This document shows positions 1 to 5,741 of a stretch of 6,910 nucleotides of DNA, piece after piece. This DNA is from JBFHKO01 sp041595355 (lineage in GTDB: Bacteria; Pseudomonadota; Gammaproteobacteria; Enterobacterales; Aeromonadaceae). Below the pieces are notes generated by a model. That model was not told the DNA's origin and made no database searches. It saw only the letters and a program-made list of their open reading frames with translations. Numbering within the stretch: the first letter of the stretch is position 1; every line of letters starts with the position of its first letter. Both the position numbers and the translations under genes were made by a program. The stretch spans positions 1 to 6,910 of the forward strand of contig JBFHKO010000138.1 of assembly GCA_041595355.1 (NCBI GenBank), written 5' to 3'.

Positions 1-111
1 GTGGCCGGCAGCCCGCTGCTGGCACGGGTCACGGCGCGCTCCGCCCGCCAGCTGCAGCTGGCCCCCGGGCAACACCTCTGGGCCCAGATCAAGGCCGTGG
101 CCCTGCTCTGA
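1..111 (+). CDS. modC: Molybdate ABC transporter ATP-binding protein ModC, C-terminal fragment
   Basis: Frame 1 is open from the window edge to TGA at 109-111 and gives 36 residues. The stretch LLARVTARSARQLQL followed by APGQHLWAQIKAVALL matches the end of the C-terminal TOBE (Mop-like) domain of ModC, the cytoplasmic ATPase of the molybdate importer; E. coli ModC ends in a very similar LLARIT...IKSVS pattern. The ATPase core (Walker A, Walker B, ABC signature) lies upstream, outside the window, so the assignment rests on the tail alone. TOBE domains also occur in ModE and in other ABC ATPases, but the QIKAVALL ending fits ModC best. The next gene downstream is modA on the same strand, which supports a molybdate role. 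The GTG at position 1 is simply the first in-frame codon here and not the real start. Confidence 0.75.
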   Translation: MAGSPLLARVTARSARQLQLAPGQHLWAQIKAVALL

Positions 112-151
112 GGCGCGGCAGCGGTGCACCGCCGAATGGGGCCATATGGAT

Positions 152-181
152 GTGACAAAGCGTACAGGTCGTCGTTATATA
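152..181 (+). promoter_or_regulatory. Candidate sigma70-type promoter of modA
   Basis: GTGACA at 152-157 resembles a -35 box. After an 18-bp spacer, TATATA at 176-181 resembles a -10 box. The short AT-rich patch stands out in GC-rich surroundings and lies between the modC stop and modA. The -10 box sits inside the ModE-like operator at 172-195, the arrangement expected for repression by promoter occlusion. If used, transcription would start near 187-190 and leave a 5' UTR of about 275 nt. This is pattern matching only. Confidence 0.45.
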
Positions 182-195
182 CATGACAACATAAC
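172..195 (+). promoter_or_regulatory. ModE-like operator (molybdate repressor site), primary copy
   Basis: The site contains the imperfect inverted repeat GTTATAT (174-180), 8 bp, ACATAAC (189-195), with one mismatch between the arms. From memory, the E. coli modA operator for the Mo-responsive repressor ModE has the same architecture (GTTATAT-N8-ACATAAC flanked by C and G). It overlaps the candidate -10 box and lies upstream of modA, where ModE sites are found in other gammaproteobacteria. The inference is that ModE with bound molybdate represses modA when molybdenum is plentiful. No modE gene is visible in this window. Confidence 0.7.
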
Positions 196-335
196 AAATA
201 AAAGCGACCCGGCAGCCATCCATGACCGGCCCCTAACACCGCCTAAAACAAAAAGCATCAGGCTGATTTTAAAGGGAGGTTATCAGTGTGGCGGCCGCAC
301 CCCGGACAGCCCGCCTCGCTTTCAGTGCACGGCAC

Positions 336-359
336 TCGTTATGCGGCAGACAACATAAG
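336..359 (+). promoter_or_regulatory. Second, degenerate ModE-like site in the modA leader
   Basis: TCGTTAT-N6-GACAACATAA recurs here exactly 164 bp after the primary site. Seventeen of 24 positions are identical, and all six central positions differ. TTAT (339-342) and ATAA (355-358) keep the outer inverted repeat, but the inner AT of the GTTATAT half-site is replaced by GC, so the left arm is weaker. It lies about 100 bp upstream of the modA start codon, inside the probable transcript. It may be an auxiliary operator, a remnant of a local duplication, or part of an RNA structure. The sequence relationship is clear; the function is inferred. Confidence 0.45.
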
Positions 360-462
360 CCTGGCCGGCCGCTGCAACAGCCACCAGGGCATGACGGAGT
401 ACCGCAGCCAGTACCCGACGCCAGATTTCGAAACCGACCCTCATACCGCAAGGAGCAACACC

Positions 463-1221
463 ATGTTCAAGAACCCCCGAAGCCTGGCCTCCACCCTGCT
501 GCTGTTGCTGGCCACCCCCTGGCAGGCCATGGCCGATGAAATCCAGGTGGCCGTTGCCTCCAACTTTCTGGCCCCCCTGCAGCAGATTGCGGTCGCATTC
601 AAAAAAGAGACCGGCCATGCGGCGATCCTCTCCTCCGGCGCCACCGGCAAGCTGTTCGCCCAGATCCAGAACGGCGCCCCCTTCGAAGTGATGATCAGCG
701 CCGACAGCCAGACCCCCAAGAAGCTGGTGGCGGCAGGGCTGGCGCTGGCCGACAGCCAGTTCACCTATGCCAGGGGCAAGCTGGCGCTCTGGTCGCCGGA
801 TGCCGGCAAGCTGGCGGGCGAGGGCAGCGTACTCCAGCAGGGAGATTTCCAGCATCTGGCCATCGCCAACCCCAAGACCGCCCCCTACGGCCAGGCGGCC
901 CTGGAGGTACTGGCCCGGCTCGGCCTCACGGCCAGTCTGACGCCCAAGCTGGTGGAGGGCGAGAACATCTCCCAGGCCTTCCAGTATGTGGCCAGCGGCA
1001 ATGCCGAGCTGGGCTTCGTGGCCCTGTCCCAGATCTACCAGGACGGCAAGCTCACCAGGGGCTCGGCCTGGATAGTGCCCAGCGAGATGCACAGCCCGCT
1101 GACCCAGGACGCCGTGCTGCTGAAAAAGGGCGCGGGCAACCCCGCCGCCACGGCCCTGCTGGCCTTTCTCAAGGGCGATCAGGCCAGGTCCATCATGCTC
1201 GGTTATGGCTACAGCCAATAA
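463..1221 (+). CDS. modA: Molybdate ABC transporter periplasmic substrate-binding protein ModA
   Basis: This 252-residue protein is the type II periplasmic solute-binding component that captures molybdate (and usually tungstate) and hands it to the ModBC permease and ATPase. Residues 1-24 form a signal peptide (basic start, LLLLLA core, AMA cleavage site before DEIQ). The mature protein starts VAVASNF, then has SSGATGKL (57-64), NGAPFEVMISAD (70-81), NPKTAPYGQAA (137-146) and VEGENISQ (164-171), all typical of ModA. The VASNF and PYG motifs resemble the Azotobacter/Pseudomonas-type ModA rather than the ASSS type of E. coli; N34 and Y142 are likely pocket residues by homology. ATG 463 is chosen because AGGAG (451-455) lies 7 nt upstream and the signal peptide follows directly. 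The frame stays open back to GTG 286, but that extension would bury the signal peptide. A ModE-like operator upstream suggests repression by molybdate. Confidence 0.93.
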   Translation: MFKNPRSLASTLLLLLATPWQAMADEIQVAVASNFLAPLQQIAVAFKKETGHAAILSSGATGKLFAQIQNGAPFEVMISADSQTPKKLVAAGLALADSQFTYARGKLALWSPDAGKLAGEGSVLQQGDFQHLAIANPKTAPYGQAALEVLARLGLTASLTPKLVEGENISQAFQYVASGNAELGFVALSQIYQDGKLTRGSAWIVPSEMHSPLTQDAVLLKKGAGNPAATALLAFLKGDQARSIMLGYGYSQ

Positions 1222-1252
1222 ACCGCCGCCGAAACGACGTCAGCGCCTGCAA

Positions 1253-1277
1253 CAAGGGCACCCTTGCGGTGCCCTTG
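1253..1277. terminator. Hairpin between convergent modA and pqiC
   Basis: CAAGGGCACC (1253-1262) and GGTGCCCTTG (1268-1277) form a perfect 10-bp stem with a 5-nt loop. The hairpin lies 31 nt beyond the modA stop and 31 nt beyond the pqiC stop, so it is placed to serve both genes. There is no good T-tract on either side: + reads GAAAATTG after the stem, and - reads TTGTTG. It may therefore be a weak intrinsic terminator or mainly a protective 3' hairpin. Confidence 0.6.
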
Positions 1278-1308
1278 AAAATTGTGAACGCGGACGGCCA
1301 GCGCCGGC

Positions 1309-1884
1309 TCAGCGGGGCTTGAGCTGGGCCGCCAGCTGACTGCCCAGCAGGTCTACCTCGGCCAGCCAGCCGCGGCGCAGGGCGCGCACCAGCGCCGGGT
1401 AACCATCCGCCTGCAGCGGCTCGCGGCGCTGGAAGCTGCCACTCGCCAGCGTTCGCTCACCCCGCACCAGCCGCCAGTGGCCGGCCAGCAATGCCTGACC
1501 ATCATAGCGTCCCTGGAAGGCGCTGAGCGTCATCCACAAGCGGGGGGCATCGCCGGCGCGTGGCCCCTCCACCAGCTCGACTCCCGGCAGGGCGGGGGCC
1601 AGCTGCGCCAGCAGGCTGCGGCTCAGCTGCCGGTCCAATGATTCGGCCCAGCGCGCCTGGCTGGCGGTCACCAGCTGCACGTCATCCTGCTGAAAGGCAA
1701 TGCCGGGCCCCAGCAGATACTCCGGTACCTCGACCCGCTCCACCACCAGCAAGGGGCCCTGGCCCACCGTCTGGGCCGCCGGCGCATCTCCCGGCAGGGT
1801 CAGGGCATAGTAGGCCGGGCCCGCGCTGCCGGCGCAGGCGACCAGCCAGAAAGAGGCCAATAGGGACAACAGACGTTTGCTCAC
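1309..1884 (-). CDS. pqiC: PqiC/YmbA family outer-membrane lipoprotein
   Basis: This 191-residue protein has a lipoprotein signal peptide: a short basic start, a hydrophobic stretch, and the lipobox LVAC with the acylated cysteine at residue 17. It belongs to the ABC-type transport auxiliary lipoprotein family (DUF330; PqiC, formerly YmbA). Family features are AYYALTLPGD just after the anchor, LLVVERVEVPEYLLGPGI (45-62), the WAESLDRQL block (78-86) and FQGRYDGQALLAGHWRL (123-139). In E. coli, PqiC sits in the outer membrane and engages the tip of the PqiB needle, completing the path from inner to outer membrane. Length is close to the E. coli protein (187 residues). The GTG start at 1884 overlaps the pqiB stop by 4 nt (GTGA), and GAGGAA lies 6 nt upstream, so translation is probably coupled to pqiB. 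Confidence 0.92.
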   Translation of the reverse strand: MSKRLLSLLASFWLVACAGSAGPAYYALTLPGDAPAAQTVGQGPLLVVERVEVPEYLLGPGIAFQQDDVQLVTASQARWAESLDRQLSRSLLAQLAPALPGVELVEGPRAGDAPRLWMTLSAFQGRYDGQALLAGHWRLVRGERTLASGSFQRREPLQADGYPALVRALRRGWLAEVDLLGSQLAAQLKPR

Positions 1885-3536
1885 TGGGCTTTCCTCGGTT
1901 GCGGATCCGGGCTGCTACCCGAATCGAAAATCAGGGCATTGGGTTTTTCGCTGAGGCTGCGCGCCACCGGCTTGAGCTCCTGCAGCAGGCTGTTGAGCGA
2001 TTCCATGCTGCGGTTGAGTTCGCTGTAGGCCGGTGAGTTGGAGGACAGGGCCTGAAGGCTCTGCTGCAGATCCTGCAGGGTTTGCCGCAGCTCGGCCGGC
2101 AGCTTTTGGGTGGCGGACTGAGCCGCCAGCTTGTCGACACTGCCGCTCAGCTGACGGATCGCCTGCAGGGTCCGCTCGGACTCCTTGAGCATGCTCTGGG
2201 TATTGGCCAGCACCGGCTCCAGCTGCAGTCGATTGAGCTTGTCCAGCAGGCTGACCACCTGCTGTTCGATGCGCGCCAGGCCGCCCGAGACGGTGGGCAG
2301 GGTCCTGTACTCCGCCAGCTGGCCGAAGCCGCTGACCGGGGGCTGCTCGGGGTAGAAGTTGAGATCCACATACAGGGCCCCGGTCAGCAGGCTGCCGGTG
2401 CGCAGTGCCGCCCGCAATCCCTGACGGATGGCGCCTTCGAACTCCTGCTCCCAGGCCGCCAGTTTATCCTTGTCCAGATCCTGGCTCAGGCGACCCGGCT
2501 CGATGCGGATCAGCACCGGTATCTGGCGCGTGCTGGTGCTCAGCAGATCGGTACCGCTGCCGCTGTAGGGCACCGACAGCACCCGGCCCACGGGCACGCC
2601 GCGGTACTCCACCGAGGCACCGCTGATCAGGCCACGCACCGACTCGTCGAACAGCAGCAGGTAATCCACGTACTCCTTGTACTGACGGCCGGTGATGCTC
2701 TCCTGATCGGCGTACAGGCTGAAGACCCGATGATCGACCACCGGCTTGCCCAGCGACCAGCCGGAGGGCACATCGAAGCTGATGCCGCCCACCAGAATCG
2801 ACTCCATGGAACCAATCTGTACCCTGAAGCCATCCGAGGCAGCCTTGAACTGGACGCCGCTGTTGAGCCAGAAGCGCACGTTGCTGGTCACCAGGCCGTC
2901 ATAGGGGGCATTGATGAACAGCTGGTAACGCATCTGCCGCTTGGCGGTATCGAATTCTGCCTGCTCCACCCGCCCGACGGTGAAGCCGCGATAGAGGATG
3001 GGATCGCCAACGCTCAGGGCCTCATCGAGCTCGCTGCTGAGCTCGATGCGCAGCCCGGGTGCATCTGCCGCCGTGATCGGCGGGCTGTCGAGCACATCGA
3101 ATTCGGTACGCGCCTCGGCCGACTGGCCCGGCTGCAACTCGATATAGGCGCCTGAGAGCAGGGTACCCAGGCCCGAGATGCCGCTCTTGCCGATGCGCGG
3201 CTTGACCACCCAGAAGCGGCTGTCATCGCGCAGCAAGGGTGTCGCCTCGGGACTCAGCCGCGCCGTGACTGTCACCTGGCTGAGATCCTCGCTCAGGCGC
3301 ACCGTCTGCACCTGGCCCACCTGGACGCTGCGCGCCTTGATGGGGGTCTTGCCCGCTTCTATGCCCTCGGCGTTGTCCAGCGTCAGGGTGATGAGTTCCC
3401 CCTGATTGCTGAGGGTGGTGACCACCATCCAGATACCGATGCCGGCGGCCACCAGGGGCACCAGCCAGATGGGGGAGAGGCTTTTCATCAGGGTTACCCT
3501 GGCCTGGGAAGAGGGTTGGGACTCACTCACCGTCAT
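1881..3536 (-). CDS. pqiB: Intermembrane transport protein PqiB (three MCE domains)
   Basis: This 551-residue protein (546 in E. coli) has one N-terminal inner-membrane helix (about 23-41), three tandem MCE domains (about 46-138, 162-256 and 288-397) and a C-terminal helical region (about 415-535). In the known PqiB structure, stacked MCE rings and a coiled-coil needle form a channel across the periplasm, thought to carry lipids. Highly conserved stretches include AEGIEAGKTPIKARSV, FWVVKPRIGKSGISGLGTLL (start 109), LFINAPYDGLVTSNVRFW (start 206), IPVLIRIEP and TGALYVDLNFYP. ATG 3536 overlaps the end of pqiA by 14 nt. AAGGA (3542-3538) lies only 1 nt from this ATG but 7 nt from an in-frame GTG at 3530 (codon 3), so the true start may be two codons later. 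An ATG at 3569 is in frame but has no ribosome site. MCE alone would not separate PqiB from the seven-MCE protein LetB/YebT; three domains and the neighbours do. Confidence 0.95.
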   Translation of the reverse strand: MTVSESQPSSQARVTLMKSLSPIWLVPLVAAGIGIWMVVTTLSNQGELITLTLDNAEGIEAGKTPIKARSVQVGQVQTVRLSEDLSQVTVTARLSPEATPLLRDDSRFWVVKPRIGKSGISGLGTLLSGAYIELQPGQSAEARTEFDVLDSPPITAADAPGLRIELSSELDEALSVGDPILYRGFTVGRVEQAEFDTAKRQMRYQLFINAPYDGLVTSNVRFWLNSGVQFKAASDGFRVQIGSMESILVGGISFDVPSGWSLGKPVVDHRVFSLYADQESITGRQYKEYVDYLLLFDESVRGLISGASVEYRGVPVGRVLSVPYSGSGTDLLSTSTRQIPVLIRIEPGRLSQDLDKDKLAAWEQEFEGAIRQGLRAALRTGSLLTGALYVDLNFYPEQPPVSGFGQLAEYRTLPTVSGGLARIEQQVVSLLDKLNRLQLEPVLANTQSMLKESERTLQAIRQLSGSVDKLAAQSATQKLPAELRQTLQDLQQSLQALSSNSPAYSELNRSMESLNSLLQELKPVARSLSEKPNALIFDSGSSPDPQPRKAQ

Positions 3537-4809
3537 GTCCTTGCGTTGTTTGCGGGGCGGAAGGGGCATCCCAGATCAGCCGGGGATCGAACCACATGGC
3601 CGCCAGCATGGTCAGCACCACCACGCCGGCAAAGGCAAGGGCCGCGGCACCGGGATAGATCGACATCAGCTTGCCCATGCGGATCAGAGCCACCAGTATG
3701 GCCACCACAAAGACGTCCACCATCGACCAGCGGCCGACAAACTCGGTCAGCCGGTAGAGGCGGGTACGCCCGCGGCGATGCCAGCCGCGGTCAGTGTAAA
3801 CACTCCAGCACAACCAGAGCAACGCCATCATCTTGGCGAGCGGCACCACCACGCTGGCGACAAAGATCACCATGGCCACCGGATAGGAGCCGTGCTGCCA
3901 GAGCAGCACCACGCCGCCGAGAATGGTGGAATAGGTGAGGGCACCCAGGCTCTCGGTGACCATGATGGGCAGCAGGTTGGCCGGCAGGTAGAGCAGCATG
4001 GCGGTCAGCAGCAGCGCCAGGGTGCCCTGCAGGCTGTAGGGCGTGCGGGCGTGGACACGGCTGTCGCAGCGCGGGCAGTGCACGCAGCTGGCGGCCACCA
4101 GGGCATGACAGCTGTGACAGGAGGTGAGTCCCTGCTCCAGCGCCCGCCCCGCCAGCAGCGGACGGGTCGGCAGCGGGGCAGGGCCCACCAACCGGGTCCA
4201 GAGCCAGCCACGCTCGATGCTGGAGGTGGTCTTCAGCAGCAGCAGGGCAAACAGCACGAAGGCCCAGAAACCGTAGCCGATGCCGATCTCGGCCAGCGAG
4301 GCGATCTTGATGAGGCTCACCAGCACCCCGACCAGGAACACCTCCACCATGCTCCAGGGCAGCAGCCGGAACAGCCACAGGCAGCAGGTACGCCGGTAGG
4401 GCAGCCGCCGTCCCAGATTGATCCCCAGATAGAGATAGAACATCAGCAGCAGACAGGTGGCCGGCAACACCTGGATGAACAGGTAGACCACCGCCGCCAG
4501 CCAGGGATGATGTTCATCCAGCAGCACCGAGGCCGACTCGTAGAGGCTCATCTGCTGAAAGAGGCCCGACACCTGCAAGCTCAGAAAGGGAAACAGGTTG
4601 GCGCAGATCAGCATGATGACGGCGGCCAGGCCATAGACCACCGGTCGCAGGGTCGCCTGATGGGGCAGAAAGCCGAGTTCGTGGCCGCAACGTGGACACT
4701 CGGCGGCCTGGCCTTCCGCCAGAGGTGGCAGCTCCACCAGCCAGTCGCACTCATGGCAGGCCTGATAACGGCGCTCGGCATCCGTCGGCGCGGGGAGATT
4801 CACATCCAT
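3523..4809 (-). CDS. pqiA: Inner-membrane protein PqiA (paraquat-inducible protein A family)
   Basis: This 428-residue polytopic inner-membrane protein (417 in E. coli) is the membrane partner of PqiB. It is built from two similar halves, each opening with a four-cysteine rubredoxin/zinc-ribbon-like cluster (C18, C21, C38, C41; then C231, C234, C245, C248) followed by several membrane helices (first half about 56-76, 103-128, 152-193; second half about 262-285, 294-335, 362-380, 386-406). Near-identical family blocks are LYLPANLLPIMVTESLG (273-289), GSYPVAMVIFVAS (307-319), EFVGRWSMVDVFVVA (356-370) and LMSIYPGAAAL (381-391). ATG 4809 gives an N-terminus close to E. coli PqiA; the frame runs back to 4875, but those 22 residues look non-coding. 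The ribosome site (GGAA, 5 nt upstream) is weak. It is first in pqiABC and divergent from yiaD. The E. coli operon responds to SoxRS and RpoS, but I found no clear soxbox here. Confidence 0.94.
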   Translation of the reverse strand: MDVNLPAPTDAERRYQACHECDWLVELPPLAEGQAAECPRCGHELGFLPHQATLRPVVYGLAAVIMLICANLFPFLSLQVSGLFQQMSLYESASVLLDEHHPWLAAVVYLFIQVLPATCLLLMFYLYLGINLGRRLPYRRTCCLWLFRLLPWSMVEVFLVGVLVSLIKIASLAEIGIGYGFWAFVLFALLLLKTTSSIERGWLWTRLVGPAPLPTRPLLAGRALEQGLTSCHSCHALVAASCVHCPRCDSRVHARTPYSLQGTLALLLTAMLLYLPANLLPIMVTESLGALTYSTILGGVVLLWQHGSYPVAMVIFVASVVVPLAKMMALLWLCWSVYTDRGWHRRGRTRLYRLTEFVGRWSMVDVFVVAILVALIRMGKLMSIYPGAAALAFAGVVVLTMLAAMWFDPRLIWDAPSAPQTTQGHDGE

Positions 4810-5020
4810 AGGGTTCCAATCAGATTTGATTATCGGGGTGCGGGAGCCATGCCTGCGCATCGGTCCGCAGTTCACAATCCTCGTACAACCTGAGGCTAAA
4901 GCATAGCCCCGACGAGAAAAAACCGGCCTTGCCCCTTGGCGTCCGGATTAAAATCACGTATTAACCTGCGAGAGCGGTTCACACCGCCATGACATAACAC
5001 ATCTGCAAGGAGATGGTCAT
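4810..5020. promoter_or_regulatory. Divergent regulatory gap between pqiA and yiaD
   Basis: This 211-bp gap must carry the promoters of pqiA (-) and the yiaD-type gene (+), which leave in opposite directions. On +, TTAAAAT (4948-4954) is a candidate -10 region for the lipoprotein gene, but I see no well-spaced -35. A small inverted repeat GGCTA-AAGCA-TAGCC lies at 4894-4908, where a regulator could bind. AAGGAG (5007-5012) is a strong ribosome site for the + gene. No soxbox-like match was convincing. Individual promoter elements are uncertain. Confidence 0.4.
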
Positions 5021-5683
5021 ATGCTGCATACCAAGACCCTGATGTCTGCCCTGCTGATCGGCGCCCTCGGCCTGACCGGCTGTACCACCAATCCCTATAC
5101 CGGCGAGCGTCAAACCTCCAACGCCGCCAAGGGTGGCGCCCTCGGCGCCGCCGCCGGCGCCCTCATCGGTGTTGCCTCCTCCTCCAAGAGCGACCGTGGC
5201 AAGGGGGCCCTCATCGGTGCCGCCGCCGGGGCCGCCCTGGGCGGCGGCGCGGGCTACTACATGGATGTCCAGGAAGCCAAGCTGCGGGAGAAGATGCAGG
5301 GCACCGGCGTCTCCGTTGCGCGTGATGGCGACAACATCATCCTCAACATGCCCAACAGCATCACCTTCGACAGCAACTCCAGCCAGCTCAAGCCGGCCGG
5401 CGCCAACACCCTCACCGGCGTGGCCCAGGTGCTCAAGGAGTACCCCAAGACCCGCGTCAACGTGGTCGGCCACACCGACAGCACCGGCACCCGCGCCCTC
5501 AACATGCGCCTCTCCCAGCAGCGGGCCGAGAGTGTGGGCAGCGCCCTCATCCTCCAGGGCATCGACCAGAACCGCATCGGCATGTACGGGGTGGGCCCGG
5601 ATCAGCCGGTGGCCAGCAACAGCACCGAGGCCGGCAAGGCCCAGAACCGCCGCGTGGAAATCACCCTGACCCCCACGGAATAA
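5021..5683 (+). CDS. yiaD: YiaD-type OmpA-family lipoprotein with glycine zipper
   Basis: This 220-residue protein (219 in E. coli YiaD) has a lipoprotein signal peptide with lipobox LTGC and the acylated cysteine at residue 21, then TTNPYTGER, which matches YiaD. Residues 38-80 are a glycine zipper with repeated GxxxG/AxxxG spacing that could form a membrane-associated hairpin. Residues about 103-218 are an OmpA C-terminal domain, which binds diaminopimelate of peptidoglycan without covalent linkage. The key pair appears as D153 in GHTDSTG and R168 in LSQQRAE, 15 residues apart as in OmpA. The protein probably ties the outer membrane (or an inner-membrane lipid anchor; residue +2 is Thr, not Asp) to the cell wall. 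ATG 5021 has AAGGAG 8 nt upstream. It stands alone between the divergent pqi operon and a strong terminator. E. coli YiaD was recovered as a multicopy suppressor of a BamD defect. Confidence 0.93.
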   Translation: MLHTKTLMSALLIGALGLTGCTTNPYTGERQTSNAAKGGALGAAAGALIGVASSSKSDRGKGALIGAAAGAALGGGAGYYMDVQEAKLREKMQGTGVSVARDGDNIILNMPNSITFDSNSSQLKPAGANTLTGVAQVLKEYPKTRVNVVGHTDSTGTRALNMRLSQQRAESVGSALILQGIDQNRIGMYGVGPDQPVASNSTEAGKAQNRRVEITLTPTE

Positions 5684-5709
5684 CCGGCTCATCACCGGCG
5701 GCAATCAAC

Positions 5710-5741
5710 AAAACGGCTCTTCGGGAGCCGTTTTTTGTTTT
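5710..5741. terminator. Bidirectional intrinsic terminator between yiaD and arsJ
   Basis: CGGCTC (5714-5719) pairs with GAGCCG (5725-5730) around a UUCG-type loop. The A-run at 5710-5713 extends the stem against the T-run at 5731-5736 (then G and TTTT). Reading + this is a textbook Rho-independent terminator 30 nt after the yiaD stop. Reading -, the stem is followed by TTTTGTTG, so it can also end the convergent arsJ transcript, whose stop codon begins at 5743. Confidence 0.92.

Larger units (their letters stand above)
112..462 (+). other. Non-coding leader between modC and modA
   Basis: No credible gene is present in this 351-bp gap. It holds a 12-bp palindrome just after modC (GCGGTGCACCGC, 121-132, without a T-tract), the candidate promoter and the two ModE-like sites. 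Small inverted repeats follow. ATCAG-G-CTGAT lies at 257-267, with a further ATCAG at 282-286. GAGGT (276-280) could pair with GCCTC (313-317), enclosing a GC-rich hairpin at 288-300. AGTGC-ACG-GCACT (324-336) would form a 5-bp stem. The GGGAGGTT at 274-281 resembles a conserved block of the molybdenum-cofactor (Moco) RNA motif, but I cannot build the full motif. Reading frames here are short or lack plausible ribosome sites. Confidence 0.6.

Noticed and set aside
121..132. Palindrome GCGGTGCACCGC as the modC terminator
   Set aside because: The stem would be only about 4 bp with a 4-nt loop and no T-tract follows.
146..358. Small 70-codon reading frame in the modA leader
   Set aside because: It runs across the candidate promoter and operator, has no ribosome site, and its composition looks random.
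286..462. N-terminal extension of modA from GTG 286 (59 extra residues)
   Set aside because: The extension has no homology I recognise, would place the signal peptide inside the protein, and ATG 463 has a clear ribosome site.
322..1218. 298-codon open frame on - antisense to modA
   Set aside because: Low-complexity Gly/Gln-rich translation opposite a clear modA.
2082..3155. 357-codon open frame on + antisense to pqiB
   Set aside because: Same artefact of GC-rich DNA opposite a real gene; low-complexity His, Gln and Ala-rich translation.
3406..4893. 495-codon open frame on + antisense to pqiA
   Set aside because: It mirrors the codon structure of pqiA in GC-rich DNA, is rich in His, Gln and Gly, and has no recognisable domain. 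pqiA is unambiguous.
5133..5250. GC-rich repetitive stretch in yiaD as a possible DNA repeat
   Set aside because: It encodes the glycine-zipper repeats; the repetition follows from protein sequence (Gly and Ala codons).
4979..5704. 241-codon open frame on - antisense to yiaD
   Set aside because: A Gly/Ala/His-rich shadow of the glycine-zipper gene that runs through its ribosome site; no domain.
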